Positions 42,793 through 50,956 of a stretch of 64,000 bases of DNA are shown piece by piece (position 1 is the stretch's first letter; each line of letters starts with the position of its first letter). The DNA comes from Candidatus Riflebacteria bacterium HGW-Riflebacteria-1 (lineage in GTDB: Bacteria > Muiribacteriota > Ozemobacteria > Ozemobacterales > Ozemobacteraceae), in NCBI GenBank assembly GCA_002839445.1, contig PGYB01000012.1, positions 62,001 to 126,000 of the forward strand. Reading direction: 5' to 3'. Under the pieces are notes generated by a model. It saw only the letters and a program-made list of their open reading frames with translations, was not told where the DNA came from and ran no database searches. Both the position numbers and the translations under genes were made by a program.

Positions 42793-44038
42793 CCGGCTAT
42801 TCTACTGCTCTCTTCTTTTGCTTATGCTTTCGTTACTGGGGGACATCTGCTTCGCACGCAGCATGCCGGAAAGGCGGGTTCCGCTCAACGACGAACTCGG
42901 CCTGCTCGATGACGGGATGGCTCTTGAGGTCAAGCGCCTGAGCCAGTTGCTCTATCGCGACTTCAAGAGTGAAATGGCGGTTCTCATCATTCGTTCGACC
43001 GACGGGGTCAATGCCAACGATTACGCTCTGCGCGTATTCAACCACTGGACACTGGGGCAGGCCGGCGTCGACAACGGCATGTTGATCTTGTTTGCGATAG
43101 ATGACCGGCGTGTCGAAATCATGCCGGGCACCCGTTACAAAAGCCATTTTAGCAGCTCATTCTGCACCAATCTGCTGACCAGGTATGTCGTGCCGGAAAT
43201 GAAGGCAGGCAGACCGGCACAGGGCGTTCTCATGGCCGCGCGAGAAGTAGCCGCCGAAATCAGGCGAATTGAAGAGAGCGACTCAGCCGGAACCTCAGCA
43301 CCAGGTGAGGCGCAGCCCGGCGGCACTAATGCTGGCTCCAGCCAGGGCAGCAAAAACCATGGCAGTTCGAGCAGCTCTGGCAGCGGTAGCAGCAATTACA
43401 GCTCCAGCGGCTCGGGCGGCTCGGGCAGTTCCGGCAGTTCGAGCAGCTCTGGCAGCAGCAAATACAGTTCAGGAAGCTCTGGAAGTTCAAGCAGCAGCTC
43501 AGGCAGTTCCGGTTCCTCGGGATACAGCGGCTACAGCAACCCTTTTAACAGCCCGATTTTACGAATAATACTTTACGTCTTGATGGCCATCTGGGTCGCC
43601 GGCGGCATATTCTATTTTGTCAGGGCTTTTAATCACGGTCATTTGCTGATGAGCCCGTGGCTGTTCATCATACTCATGCTGCTGAGCGGCTTTATTATCG
43701 CTTTTGTCGCCAGCAAGTCCTTCGACATTGTTGAAAACACGCTCGACCAGGTCTTCTCTGGCGCAGGCGGCGCCTCGCTCATCGGCTTTCTCTGGTGCTT
43801 CTCGCACATCTGTCCGCGTTGCAACAAATATATGTCAGTTCACAACCGCACCCTGCATTACGCAACCTACTATTCATCAGGTCTTGGCGAAAGAACCGAA
43901 CATTGTGACAACTGCGGCCATCACCGGGTCAGCACCTACACTATTTCGCGCAAAACCAGAAGCAGTAGTTCGAGTTCGAGCGGTTCACGAAGCTCCGGCG
44001 GACGTTCGTCCGGTGGCGGCGGCGGCGCGAGCTGGTAA
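42776..44038 (+). CDS. Membrane TPM-domain protein with Ser/Gly-rich regions and zinc ribbon
   Basis: 420 residues. A signal sequence (about 5-27) leads an exported TPM domain (about 35-165; NHWTLGQAGVDNGMLILFAIDDRRVEIMPG). Residues of about 175-258 are almost only Ser and Gly. Two transmembrane helices follow (about 262-282 and 293-315). A zinc ribbon comes next (CPRCNKYM about 345, CDNCGHHR about 380). The protein ends in a second Ser/Gly-rich tail, SSGGGGGASW, like many YgcG-type TPM proteins. It pairs with the cytosolic TPM protein upstream by overlap. It may oligomerise at the membrane; no LemA is nearby. Confidence 0.85.
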   Translation: MQARTSRLFYCSLLLLMLSLLGDICFARSMPERRVPLNDELGLLDDGMALEVKRLSQLLYRDFKSEMAVLIIRSTDGVNANDYALRVFNHWTLGQAGVDNGMLILFAIDDRRVEIMPGTRYKSHFSSSFCTNLLTRYVVPEMKAGRPAQGVLMAAREVAAEIRRIEESDSAGTSAPGEAQPGGTNAGSSQGSKNHGSSSSSGSGSSNYSSSGSGGSGSSGSSSSSGSSKYSSGSSGSSSSSSGSSGSSGYSGYSNPFNSPILRIILYVLMAIWVAGGIFYFVRAFNHGHLLMSPWLFIILMLLSGFIIAFVASKSFDIVENTLDQVFSGAGGASLIGFLWCFSHICPRCNKYMSVHNRTLHYATYYSSGLGERTEHCDNCGHHRVSTYTISRKTRSSSSSSSGSRSSGGRSSGGGGGASW

Positions 44039-44107
44039 TGGGAGCTTTACGAAGTATTTCGTTTGGGCTGTTTCTCGGACAAGCTGATCATGATCATCAC
44101 ACGGGCT

Positions 44108-44156
44108 CTTTTGAAGAGTTATCCACAGATTAAAGGATTGCCGCAGATTATTAAGA
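44108..44156 (+). repeat. Short repeat containing a DnaA-box-like TTATCCACA
   Basis: TTATCCACAGATTAAAGG at 44119, then CCGCAGATTAT, resembles the reverse complement of 49929-49957 (ATCCACAGATTCCGCAGATT). This is a common type of degenerate dispersed repeat. Confidence 0.4.
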
Positions 44157-44218
44157 AGTTTTTTATATGTCTTTTTTTTGCAGTTATCCGAAAGCCATCT
44201 GCGCAAATCTGTGGGGGA

Positions 44219-46507
44219 ATGCCTCTCAAAACCTCTTCAGCAATCAATTGGATAATTACTGCGCATTGTCGGCAGAGCTTGACATTCTTTCGCCGTGCGA
44301 GCGCGGCTCTTCTTTTGTTGATTTTGCTGATTTTATGCTCAGCAGGCCACGCCGAAAGCATCACTCTGCGCGTCTGGTGCATGGGCGGAGAAGCCGAAAA
44401 GCTGCCACTTCTTGCCCGCAGATTTGAAAACGAAAACCCTGGCGTAAAAGTTCGCATTCAGGCTCTTTCATGGGGTGGTTCCTACGAAAAACTGGTTACC
44501 GCTTTTCTCGGTGGTGCCCCGCCAGACGTCTGCCAGATGGGCACAACCATGATGAAAGACTTCTACGCCATGGGCGCACTTGAAAACCTGCAACCGCTTT
44601 TTGGAGCTGATGGCCTGTCTGCCGATGACTTTTTCAGCGAATCGCTGAAAACCTGTTTTTACGATGGCAGCTACTATGGCGTTCCATGGTATGTCGATAC
44701 CAGAGTCGTTTATTACCGGCGCGAATACCTCGACAGGTTTGGCTGGAAAGATTTTCCGAAAACCTGGGACGACTTTGTCAAATTTGGCAAGCAGGTTACC
44801 GCCGCCAAACAGGCTGCTGGCGACACAATCGGCTATTTCTGCAGTCTGCAGGGTTTCACTTTTGAGATGTTCTACTGGCAGGCCGGCGGCAATTTTGTGC
44901 CGCTGCAGGCGGGAGTTGCAGCTTTTGATGAAGAAAAGATGGCTGCTGCAGTCGGCTACGAAAGAAGCATGCACCAGGAAGGCTTTATCGGCAAACCGCA
45001 CGACTCAGGCATAGATTACATCAGCGAATTCGATCAGGGTTTTTACGAAGTGGCTGTTTCGGGACCCTGGATGGCAGCTGACCTCAAAAGAAACCAGCAC
45101 CGGCTGAAGAGTTCATGGGGTATGGCAGTCATGCCGGCCAATAAAACGGCAACGTCGTTTATTGGTGGCTCTAACCTTGTTCAATTCAAGGAATCGCGCC
45201 ATAAAGAAATAGGCCGCAAGTTTATTCTTTTTTTGAGTCGCCCGGAAATACAGGCTGAATGGTATGAAATTTCGAGTGACATTCCGGCCAGTCGCCATGC
45301 CATGCAAACCCCTCAATTGATCGATGACCCGGTCATGCAGGTTTTTCGCGCACAGCTCGAAGACACTCGCCTGCCGCCGTCAGAAAAAGAATGGAGTATT
45401 TTCTGGGACCGTTTTCACCGGCGCTACAGCGCGTTTATGGAAAGCGGCGCCGACGCCGGAGTTCTTGTCAAAGAGATGAACGCAGTTATGGCTGAGGTGA
45501 TCAGCGAGCGCGACATCTCTGACCGCCCGCGCACCGGCATGATTTACTGGGCGGCGCTGACCTTTTTCCCGCTTCTGCTGGTATGCATATATGTTGTGCG
45601 TGGAGTTGTCGCGCATAAAACGTTGCCGGCTCTTAACAGCACGCCACTGCGGCGCGTCGCCTGTTTTTTATTGCCGGCACTCGCGGTCATGCTTGTATTC
45701 AGACTGCTGCCGCTTTGCGTGGCTTTTGCCGCCAGTTTTACCGACCTCGGAGCGGCCAGCATAACTGATCCGGCCAACGCGTTGTTCACTGGCGCCGCGA
45801 ATTACCTGCGCCTTTACCAGGACGAGGTTTTCTGGAAAAGCGTCAAAAACACCTTTGTCTATCTGCTTGTCGGCATGCCGCTTAACATAATGATCGCCCT
45901 GACGCTGGCGCTGGTGATCAACCGTTTACGGGGCTGGCGGCGAACCCTTCTGGCCATGGGGTTGTTTCTACCCTCGGTAATAACCATGGTGGCCTCGGCT
46001 GTTACCTGGCGCTGGCTTTACTGCCAGCAGAGCCCGATCAATGCAGCGCTCAACCTTTTGGGATTTGCACCGGTCAACTGGCTCGGCGACCCTGATCTCG
46101 CGCTGTTTTCGTTGATAATCTTTTCGGTCTGGCGCAGTTATGGTCTTAGTATGCTGATCATCCTGGCCGGGCTTGAACTTATCAATCGCGAACTTTACGA
46201 AGCAGTGCGCATCGATGGCGGCAGCAGCTGGAGCGAGTTTCGCCATGTCACCCTGCCGGGACTGCGCGGCACTCTGTTTGCGGTTGCCGTGGGCGCAATA
46301 GTTGCCAATATTCAGTTTTTCATCGAGCCCTACGTGTTAACAGGAGGCGGGCCGAAAGACGCGACCATGTCACTGCTGCTTTTTTCGTATAACCGCGCCT
46401 TTGGCTCGTTTCAGCTCGGATACGCCTCTTCGGTCATAACTGTGCTGTTTGTATTTTTCTTTATATTCAACATCTGGCAGCGGCAGTTCCGCCGCAAGCT
46501 GAGCTGA
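44219..46507 (+). CDS. ABC importer protein: solute-binding domain fused to a MalF-type permease
   Basis: 762 residues from the ATG at 44219; the start is uncertain because GGGGGA is too close to this ATG, and upstream TTG codons exist. A signal anchor (about 28-43, ALLLLILLILCSAG) precedes a family-1 solute-binding domain of about 400 residues (LARRFENENPGVKVRIQAL, FIGGSNLVQFKESRHKE). A transmembrane helix and then a six-helix permease follow, with the EAA loop EAVRIDGGSSWSEFRHVTLP. Binding proteins of the sugar ABC class are normally separate polypeptides. The tethered form would sit at the outer face of its own channel. The partner permease follows after 12 bases. No ATPase gene is adjacent. 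The substrate is probably a sugar or glycerol-phosphate-like compound (inference). Confidence 0.85.
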   Translation: MPLKTSSAINWIITAHCRQSLTFFRRASAALLLLILLILCSAGHAESITLRVWCMGGEAEKLPLLARRFENENPGVKVRIQALSWGGSYEKLVTAFLGGAPPDVCQMGTTMMKDFYAMGALENLQPLFGADGLSADDFFSESLKTCFYDGSYYGVPWYVDTRVVYYRREYLDRFGWKDFPKTWDDFVKFGKQVTAAKQAAGDTIGYFCSLQGFTFEMFYWQAGGNFVPLQAGVAAFDEEKMAAAVGYERSMHQEGFIGKPHDSGIDYISEFDQGFYEVAVSGPWMAADLKRNQHRLKSSWGMAVMPANKTATSFIGGSNLVQFKESRHKEIGRKFILFLSRPEIQAEWYEISSDIPASRHAMQTPQLIDDPVMQVFRAQLEDTRLPPSEKEWSIFWDRFHRRYSAFMESGADAGVLVKEMNAVMAEVISERDISDRPRTGMIYWAALTFFPLLLVCIYVVRGVVAHKTLPALNSTPLRRVACFLLPALAVMLVFRLLPLCVAFAASFTDLGAASITDPANALFTGAANYLRLYQDEVFWKSVKNTFVYLLVGMPLNIMIALTLALVINRLRGWRRTLLAMGLFLPSVITMVASAVTWRWLYCQQSPINAALNLLGFAPVNWLGDPDLALFSLIIFSVWRSYGLSMLIILAGLELINRELYEAVRIDGGSSWSEFRHVTLPGLRGTLFAVAVGAIVANIQFFIEPYVLTGGGPKDATMSLLLFSYNRAFGSFQLGYASSVITVLFVFFFIFNIWQRQFRRKLS

Positions 46508-46519
46508 AAGGAAAGCCAC

Positions 46520-47356
46520 ATGCAGAAAGCAACACGCAAACGGCTGCTTAAAGAAACTCTGTTCTTCGGCTTTCTTGCCTGCACTCTGGCAGTTACCATG
46601 CTGCCTTTCATATTCATGTCGGCTGAGGCGCTGGCGCCTTCTCCACTGGTTCAGACCCAGGGATCGCGCTATCTGCCGCAGAACTGGTCATTAGACTCTT
46701 TCCGGCAATTGCTCAGCGTTGGCGACGTCGGGCGTTTCGCCATGAACAGCATGATTCATGCCTTTGGCTACACCTTTCTTTCGCTGCTGCTCAATTCGCT
46801 GGCCGCCTTTGCGTTTGCGCGCATGGTGTTTCCCGGGCGCGACCGTCTTTTCACCATGCTGATTCTGGCAATGATGATACCTGGCCAGGTGATAATGATA
46901 CCGGTGTTCGTCATCGTCAAATCGCTGGGAATGCTCAATTCGTTTGCCGGCCTGATTATTCCGGGCTGCGCGCATGCGTTCGGCATTTTCGCGGTCAGGC
47001 AGTTCATGCTCGACCTGCCCGACGAAATTTTTGACGCCGCCAGAACCGATGGCTGCAGCGACTTCGATCTGTTCGTGCACATCGCCCTGCCCTTGTGCCG
47101 GCCGATTCTTGCCAGTCTGGCGGTAACCAGTTTCATCTACACCTGGGACCAGTTTCTTTACCCGCTGGTAATCATGCAGGATGAGCCGATGTTCACCTTA
47201 CCGGTCGCGCTGGTTTCGTTGACGTCACAACATTTTGGCAGCTGGGGCATGCTTCTGGCAGGCGGCGTCGTTACCGCGCTTCCCTCGCTGATCGTCTTCA
47301 TGGTGGCGCAGCGCGCCTACGTCGCCGGCATCACCAGCGGCAGCAGCAAAGGTTAG
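46520..47356 (+). CDS. ABC transporter permease, MalG type
   Basis: 278 residues with six transmembrane helices. The EAA loop, DAARTDGCSDFDLFVHIALPLCRP, sits near residues 172-195 and contacts the ATPase. Typical MalG-class motifs NSMIHAFGYTFLSLLLNSLAAFAFAR and the final QRAYVAGITSGSSKG are present. GAAAGGAAAG lies before the ATG. It works with the fused binding-protein/permease upstream. The ATP-hydrolysing subunit must be encoded elsewhere, perhaps a shared MsmK/UgpC-type ATPase. Confidence 0.9.
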   Translation: MQKATRKRLLKETLFFGFLACTLAVTMLPFIFMSAEALAPSPLVQTQGSRYLPQNWSLDSFRQLLSVGDVGRFAMNSMIHAFGYTFLSLLLNSLAAFAFARMVFPGRDRLFTMLILAMMIPGQVIMIPVFVIVKSLGMLNSFAGLIIPGCAHAFGIFAVRQFMLDLPDEIFDAARTDGCSDFDLFVHIALPLCRPILASLAVTSFIYTWDQFLYPLVIMQDEPMFTLPVALVSLTSQHFGSWGMLLAGGVVTALPSLIVFMVAQRAYVAGITSGSSKG

Positions 47357-47366
47357 GAGTCTTCTC

Positions 47367-47423
47367 ATGAAAGGCGCAGTCGTGCTGACAGCTGAAGTTT
47401 TCAACAAGAGAATCAGTCGATGA
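47367..47423 (+). CDS. Candidate 18-residue leader peptide
   Basis: The ATG at 47367 has TTAGGAG with 7-nt spacing, a better ribosome site than its neighbour. The peptide is MKGAVVLTAEVFNKRISR and its TGA overlaps the ATG of the DUF3592 gene (ATGA). This looks like translational coupling of a weak downstream start. It starts 10 bases after the permease stop. Confidence 0.45.
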   Translation: MKGAVVLTAEVFNKRISR

Positions 47424-47962
47424 GCTCACAGACAAAAACCCGAGGCGATGCGCGCAGATTGAACCGTAACGGCGGCTGCATGCTTTTGTTCGGCAAACTT
47501 TTTCTGATGATGTTCCCCCTGCTGTTCATAGGCATTGGCGTGCACACGCTTTACAAGAACTGGCAGGCGCTGGGCTGGCCGGAAGTGCCAATCATCATCA
47601 GCGGCTCAGAGGCGCAAGCCAGTTACGACGAAGATTCTGAAAGCGGCGAGAAAACCTGGTCGATAGACGTCAGACTGCATTTCACCGGAACTTATCAAGG
47701 AAAAGCGATTTCGGGCAATTTTTTACGCTCGAGCCGTTTTGGCAGCAGCCAGCCAACTCCAGATGAGGTCGAAAAGCAGCGCCGGGCAACGCTCGCCAGC
47801 TACCTGCGCGACGGCATGACCGCGCGCGTCAACCCTGCCGATACCACGCAGACAATGGTAGAACCATCACTGATCGGCCCGTTTTTCATGATCGTGTTTG
47901 GCTTAATTTTGCTGGTCTTTATCGTTCGCAAACACAAAGAGATCCTGGAAGAGGCTGATTAG
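47420..47962 (+). CDS. DUF3592 membrane protein
   Basis: 180 residues with two transmembrane helices, about 25-43 (LFLMMFPLLFIGIGVHTLY) and about 152-170 (IGPFFMIVFGLILLVFIV). They flank an extracytoplasmic beta-rich domain with GWPEVPIIISGSEAQASYDED and YLRDGMTARVNPADTTQTMVEP, the DUF3592 pattern. The function is unknown. It has a weak own ribosome site and is probably coupled to the 18-codon ORF that overlaps its start. Confidence 0.8.
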   Translation: MSSQTKTRGDARRLNRNGGCMLLFGKLFLMMFPLLFIGIGVHTLYKNWQALGWPEVPIIISGSEAQASYDEDSESGEKTWSIDVRLHFTGTYQGKAISGNFLRSSRFGSSQPTPDEVEKQRRATLASYLRDGMTARVNPADTTQTMVEPSLIGPFFMIVFGLILLVFIVRKHKEILEEAD

Positions 47963-47997
47963 CCCTGCAATCACATCGCCAGAACAAGGTGTAATCT

Positions 47998-48216
47998 TTA
48001 TTTGTCTTCACCAAACAACGATTCAATAAATTTACAGATATTTTTGAGACTGAAAGGTGAAGCGTCGGCCTCGGCGTCTTTAAGCTCAGCAAGCTCCTGG
48101 CGGAGTGCGCCAATTTTCATGTCGTGATAAGGCGAGTCTTCCCAGAACTGTGACTCTTTGTAAGAAAGCTCTTTTTCGAGTTCTTTAATGCGGGCTTGCC
48201 TTGCTGCTCGATCCAT
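47998..48216 (-). CDS. Small coiled-coil protein
   Basis: 72 residues from the ATG at 48216; GTG codons at 48228 and 48225 are in-frame alternatives. Residues of about 5-50 are helical and charged (ARIKELEKELSYKESQFWED, LRQELAELKDAEA), followed by a short amphipathic end. It is divergent from nothing and isolated between the DUF3592 gene and tnaA. No family recognised. Confidence 0.5.
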   Translation of the reverse strand: MDRAARQARIKELEKELSYKESQFWEDSPYHDMKIGALRQELAELKDAEADASPFSLKNICKFIESLFGEDK

Positions 48217-48341
48217 ACTGTCCACCACATCTGAGCGAGATTTATACCGACAACTGTTTATGTAAGCCGCCCGGCCGATTTATCTCGGCAGGGCGGCAAT
48301 AAAGATAACCTGTAATTGTGAACGCTGATGCGCGGCAGTTT

Positions 48342-49715
48342 TTACTTCACCGGTGCGAAATGGGCGCTGAAATGGCGCAGGAAGGGCGCCTCCCAGATGA
48401 TTTTGAGACCTTTCGCTTTTTTGCGCTGCTCATATGTTTCGATAATGGCCTCAACGGCGTAGTCAAAGTGGCTCTGGGTGTAGACGCGTCGCGGAAAGGC
48501 GAGACGCACGAGTTCCATCGCTGATGGGATCTCTTTGCCAGTCTTTTTGTCTTTCTTGCCGAACATTACCGAGCCAATTTCGACGCCGCGAATACCGCCG
48601 GTGCGATATAGTTCGCAGCAGAGGACCTGACCGGGATACTGTTCGGCCGGGATATGCGGGTAAACCGACTTGGCGTCGATGTATACAGCGTGACCGCCGG
48701 TCGGGCGGATAATGCCGATGCCGGCTGCCAGCAGCCGATCACCCATGTATTCGGCAGTTCGCACACGATAGCGCAGATAATCTTCGTCAAGAGCTTCCAT
48801 CAGGCCAACAGCCAGCGCATCGAGGTCGCGGCCAGCCAACCCGCCATAGCTCGGAAAGCCTTCGGTGAGAATGAGCAGATTGCGGCAATTGGCGGCGAGA
48901 TCGCCGTCGTTCATGGCGAGAAAACCGCCGATATTGACCATACCGTCTTTTTTGGCGCTCATCGTGCAGCCATCGGCATAAGAAAACATTTCCTGCGCGA
49001 TTTCGAGCGGAGTTTTCTTTTCGTAGCCCTTCTCGCGAATCTTGATGAAATATGAATTCTCAGCAAAACGGCAGGCATCGATAAAAAACGGCACCTTGTA
49101 TTTTTTGTAGATTTTCGCAGCGGCTTTGATGTTTGCCATCGAAACCGGCTGGCCACCGCCCGAATTGTTGGTAACCGTCATCATGCCGAGCGGTACATTT
49201 TTGTGGTTCTTTTTGAGATACTCTTCGAGTTTTACCAGGTCGATGTTGCCCTTGAAAGGATGTACCAGCGCCGGCTGTTTGCCTTCGGCAATGACGAGAT
49301 CAACGGCTTCGGCGCCCTGATACTCGACATTGGCACGGGTGGTGTCAAAATGTGTATTATTGGGAACGCAATCACCTTTTTTTAGTGCGGTTGTGAACAG
49401 TATTTTTTCGGCAGCGCGCCCCTGGTGGGTCGGAATCACGTGTTTAAAACCGGTGATCTTTTGAATAACGCTCTCGAAATGATAAAAACTCTTGCTGCCG
49501 GCATAAGCTTCGTCGCCGGTTATCATCGCTGCCCACTGCTTGTCGCTCATCGCGCCGGTGCCGCTGTCAGTAAGAAAGTCGAGCAGAACGTTGTCGGCCT
49601 TGATCAGAAACGGGTTGTAATAGGCTTCTTTAAGCAGCTTGATGCGCTGAGCTTCGGTGGTCTGGCGAATCTGTTCAACCATCTTGATTTTGAAAGGTTC
49701 GATTAAAGTCTTCAT
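48342..49715 (-). CDS. tnaA: Tryptophanase (tryptophan indole-lyase)
   Basis: 457 residues from the ATG at 49715, supported by GAGGTGTGAT upstream; the frame extends to 49847 without support. It belongs to the beta-eliminating lyase family. The PLP lysine lies in CTMSAKKDGMVNIGG, with TNNSGGGQPVS, the PLP-binding DACRFAENSYFI, and FPSYGGLAGRDLDALAVG. Tyrosine phenol-lyase has an Arg in the VRSMERG segment; here it reads IRGVEIGS, as in tryptophanase. That favours tryptophan cleavage to indole, pyruvate and ammonia. No tnaC-like leader or tryptophan permease is visible. Confidence 0.9.
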   Translation of the reverse strand: MKTLIEPFKIKMVEQIRQTTEAQRIKLLKEAYYNPFLIKADNVLLDFLTDSGTGAMSDKQWAAMITGDEAYAGSKSFYHFESVIQKITGFKHVIPTHQGRAAEKILFTTALKKGDCVPNNTHFDTTRANVEYQGAEAVDLVIAEGKQPALVHPFKGNIDLVKLEEYLKKNHKNVPLGMMTVTNNSGGGQPVSMANIKAAAKIYKKYKVPFFIDACRFAENSYFIKIREKGYEKKTPLEIAQEMFSYADGCTMSAKKDGMVNIGGFLAMNDGDLAANCRNLLILTEGFPSYGGLAGRDLDALAVGLMEALDEDYLRYRVRTAEYMGDRLLAAGIGIIRPTGGHAVYIDAKSVYPHIPAEQYPGQVLCCELYRTGGIRGVEIGSVMFGKKDKKTGKEIPSAMELVRLAFPRRVYTQSHFDYAVEAIIETYEQRKKAKGLKIIWEAPFLRHFSAHFAPVK

Positions 49716-49924
49716 ATCACACCTCGTTGTATATCTGATTCCGCGCCAACGCACGACAGAAAGCAGAATAACACGCCCGCCACGGCAGGTAAAGAAAAAC
49801 CCGAAAAGTATCCGTCGACTGCAGCTATTGCGCGGATAAGAAGGCATTTATGAGCGATAAAGCTGCCGCATCAATAAGCAAACAAAAGTTTACTGCATCT
49901 TTTCAACTCCCTCGCCAAACGTCT

Positions 49925-49965
49925 TTAATCGGCGATAATCTGCGGAATCTGTGGATAGCTCTGCA
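49925..49965 (-). repeat. Short dispersed repeat, DnaA-box-like
   Basis: GATAATCTGCGGAATCTGTG, then GATAG, is the inverse counterpart of the repeat at 44108-44156. Confidence 0.4.
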
Positions 49966-50062
49966 AAAGCACAAGTCTGAGCATTTGCCGCGTTGCTCAA
50001 GAGCAATAATTCGCGATCGGAACGAACTCATCTGCCAAACAAATTCTATTGAAAACCTGGGG

Positions 50063-50091
50063 TTGTAAAACAGCAAAACAATCGATAGAAT
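50063..50091 (+). promoter_or_regulatory. Sigma-70 promoter of the secreted protein gene
   Basis: TTGTAA (50063-50068), 17 nt, TAGAAT (50086-50091), 5 nt before an in-frame ATG at 50097 and 20 nt before the better-led ATG at 50112. Confidence 0.6.
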
Positions 50092-50111
50092 GCCGTATGG
50101 AGGCGGCAACA

Positions 50112-50846
50112 ATGCGAGCAGAAAAGTCATGGGCAATCAGAGTTACAGTTTCATTTTTGAGCATGTACAATGTCTTTGTCTGCTCTGGCGCCGAACCTTC
50201 GCCGGCAGCAACGCAGAGCGTCGAAATTGCCGAGCAGTATTTAGAGCAGGGGGAAGCCGACAGCGCAACTTTGCAGGCCGAATATGTGTTTGAGCTTGAA
50301 AAGCCGTTATTGCCGGCGCCGCTGGCTGAAGAAATGCCGGCAAAACCCAGCCGCAGCCGCCCTAAGATTTCGAACCCGCGAGCCACTAACAGCTATAAAT
50401 ACTATTATAAGCGCGAGGAAATTGAAGGTCCCAGAACAATCGAAAAAGAGCTCGAAAAGATCTACAGACAAAACTATGCGCGGCCAGTCGAAAAATCTCA
50501 GATTGAAACAGTGTTGAGCAATCGCTATCTACCGAACTCGCTTGAAGCTGAATCAGTAGCGGCACATCTGCGTGAAGCCAGAGAAAAACCGATCAGAGAA
50601 GCTTGCCGCAACAATCTTCGTCTCATTGCCAATGCCGTCGACGACTATTTCCGCGAACACCCTGATGAGATAATCAAGAGATTTGACGAGAACGATGTGA
50701 CCAGCCTCGCCGGCAAATTCGTGCGGAACGGCTATCTTAAAGAGCCGATCAAGGTCGAGAAAGGGTGCAGCTATATTCACGAATCCCGCCTGAGCGAGCT
50801 CATCTCAGGCTCCCAGATTTATTGCAGAAAGCACGACAAACCATAG
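50112..50846 (+). CDS. Exported protein of unknown function
   Basis: 244 residues from the ATG at 50112, which has GGAGG with 8-nt spacing. The ATG at 50097 would give five more residues. The N-terminus has a signal sequence (SWAIRVTVSFLSMYNVFVCSGA). The mature part is Pro/Ala/Glu-rich, then basic (KPSRSRPKISNP, YKYYYKRE), then helical. The C-terminal 80 residues, with RNNLRLIANAVDDYFREHPDE and GSQIYCRKHDKP, resemble the globular end of type II pseudopilin-like or DUF1559-type proteins, but a hydrophobic prepilin helix is missing. The family is uncertain. Confidence 0.68.
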   Translation: MRAEKSWAIRVTVSFLSMYNVFVCSGAEPSPAATQSVEIAEQYLEQGEADSATLQAEYVFELEKPLLPAPLAEEMPAKPSRSRPKISNPRATNSYKYYYKREEIEGPRTIEKELEKIYRQNYARPVEKSQIETVLSNRYLPNSLEAESVAAHLREAREKPIREACRNNLRLIANAVDDYFREHPDEIIKRFDENDVTSLAGKFVRNGYLKEPIKVEKGCSYIHESRLSELISGSQIYCRKHDKP

Positions 50847-50852
50847 CAGCCG

Positions 50853-50904
50853 AGGTGCGAGCACGAGAACGATTGCGAGAACGATTACGATTACGAGAAC
50901 GAGA
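50853..50904 (+). repeat. Hexanucleotide microsatellite
   Basis: Imperfect tandem ACGAGA/ACGATT units (GCGAGCACGAGAACGATTGC and onward), similar to 37124-37141 and 37303-37337. It starts just after the stop of the exported protein gene. Confidence 0.75.
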
Positions 50905-50956
50905 AAACACAGTGTGTAAGGTATGTGCGAAAGCAAATATTCAAAATTTATTTAAG

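Noticed and set aside
44119..44127. A perfect DnaA box (TTATCCACA), suggesting a replication origin
   Set aside because: It is single, lies inside a degenerate dispersed repeat that recurs at 49929, and there is no dnaA, dnaN, AT-rich unwinding region or box cluster nearby.
48342..49715. Annotation as tyrosine phenol-lyase
   Set aside because: The substrate-determining segment reads IRGVEIGS as in tryptophanases, without the Arg of the VRSMERG segment found in tyrosine phenol-lyases.
49850..50068. A 72-codon plus-strand ORF after tnaA
   Set aside because: It has no ribosome-binding site, covers a dispersed repeat, and shows no domain.
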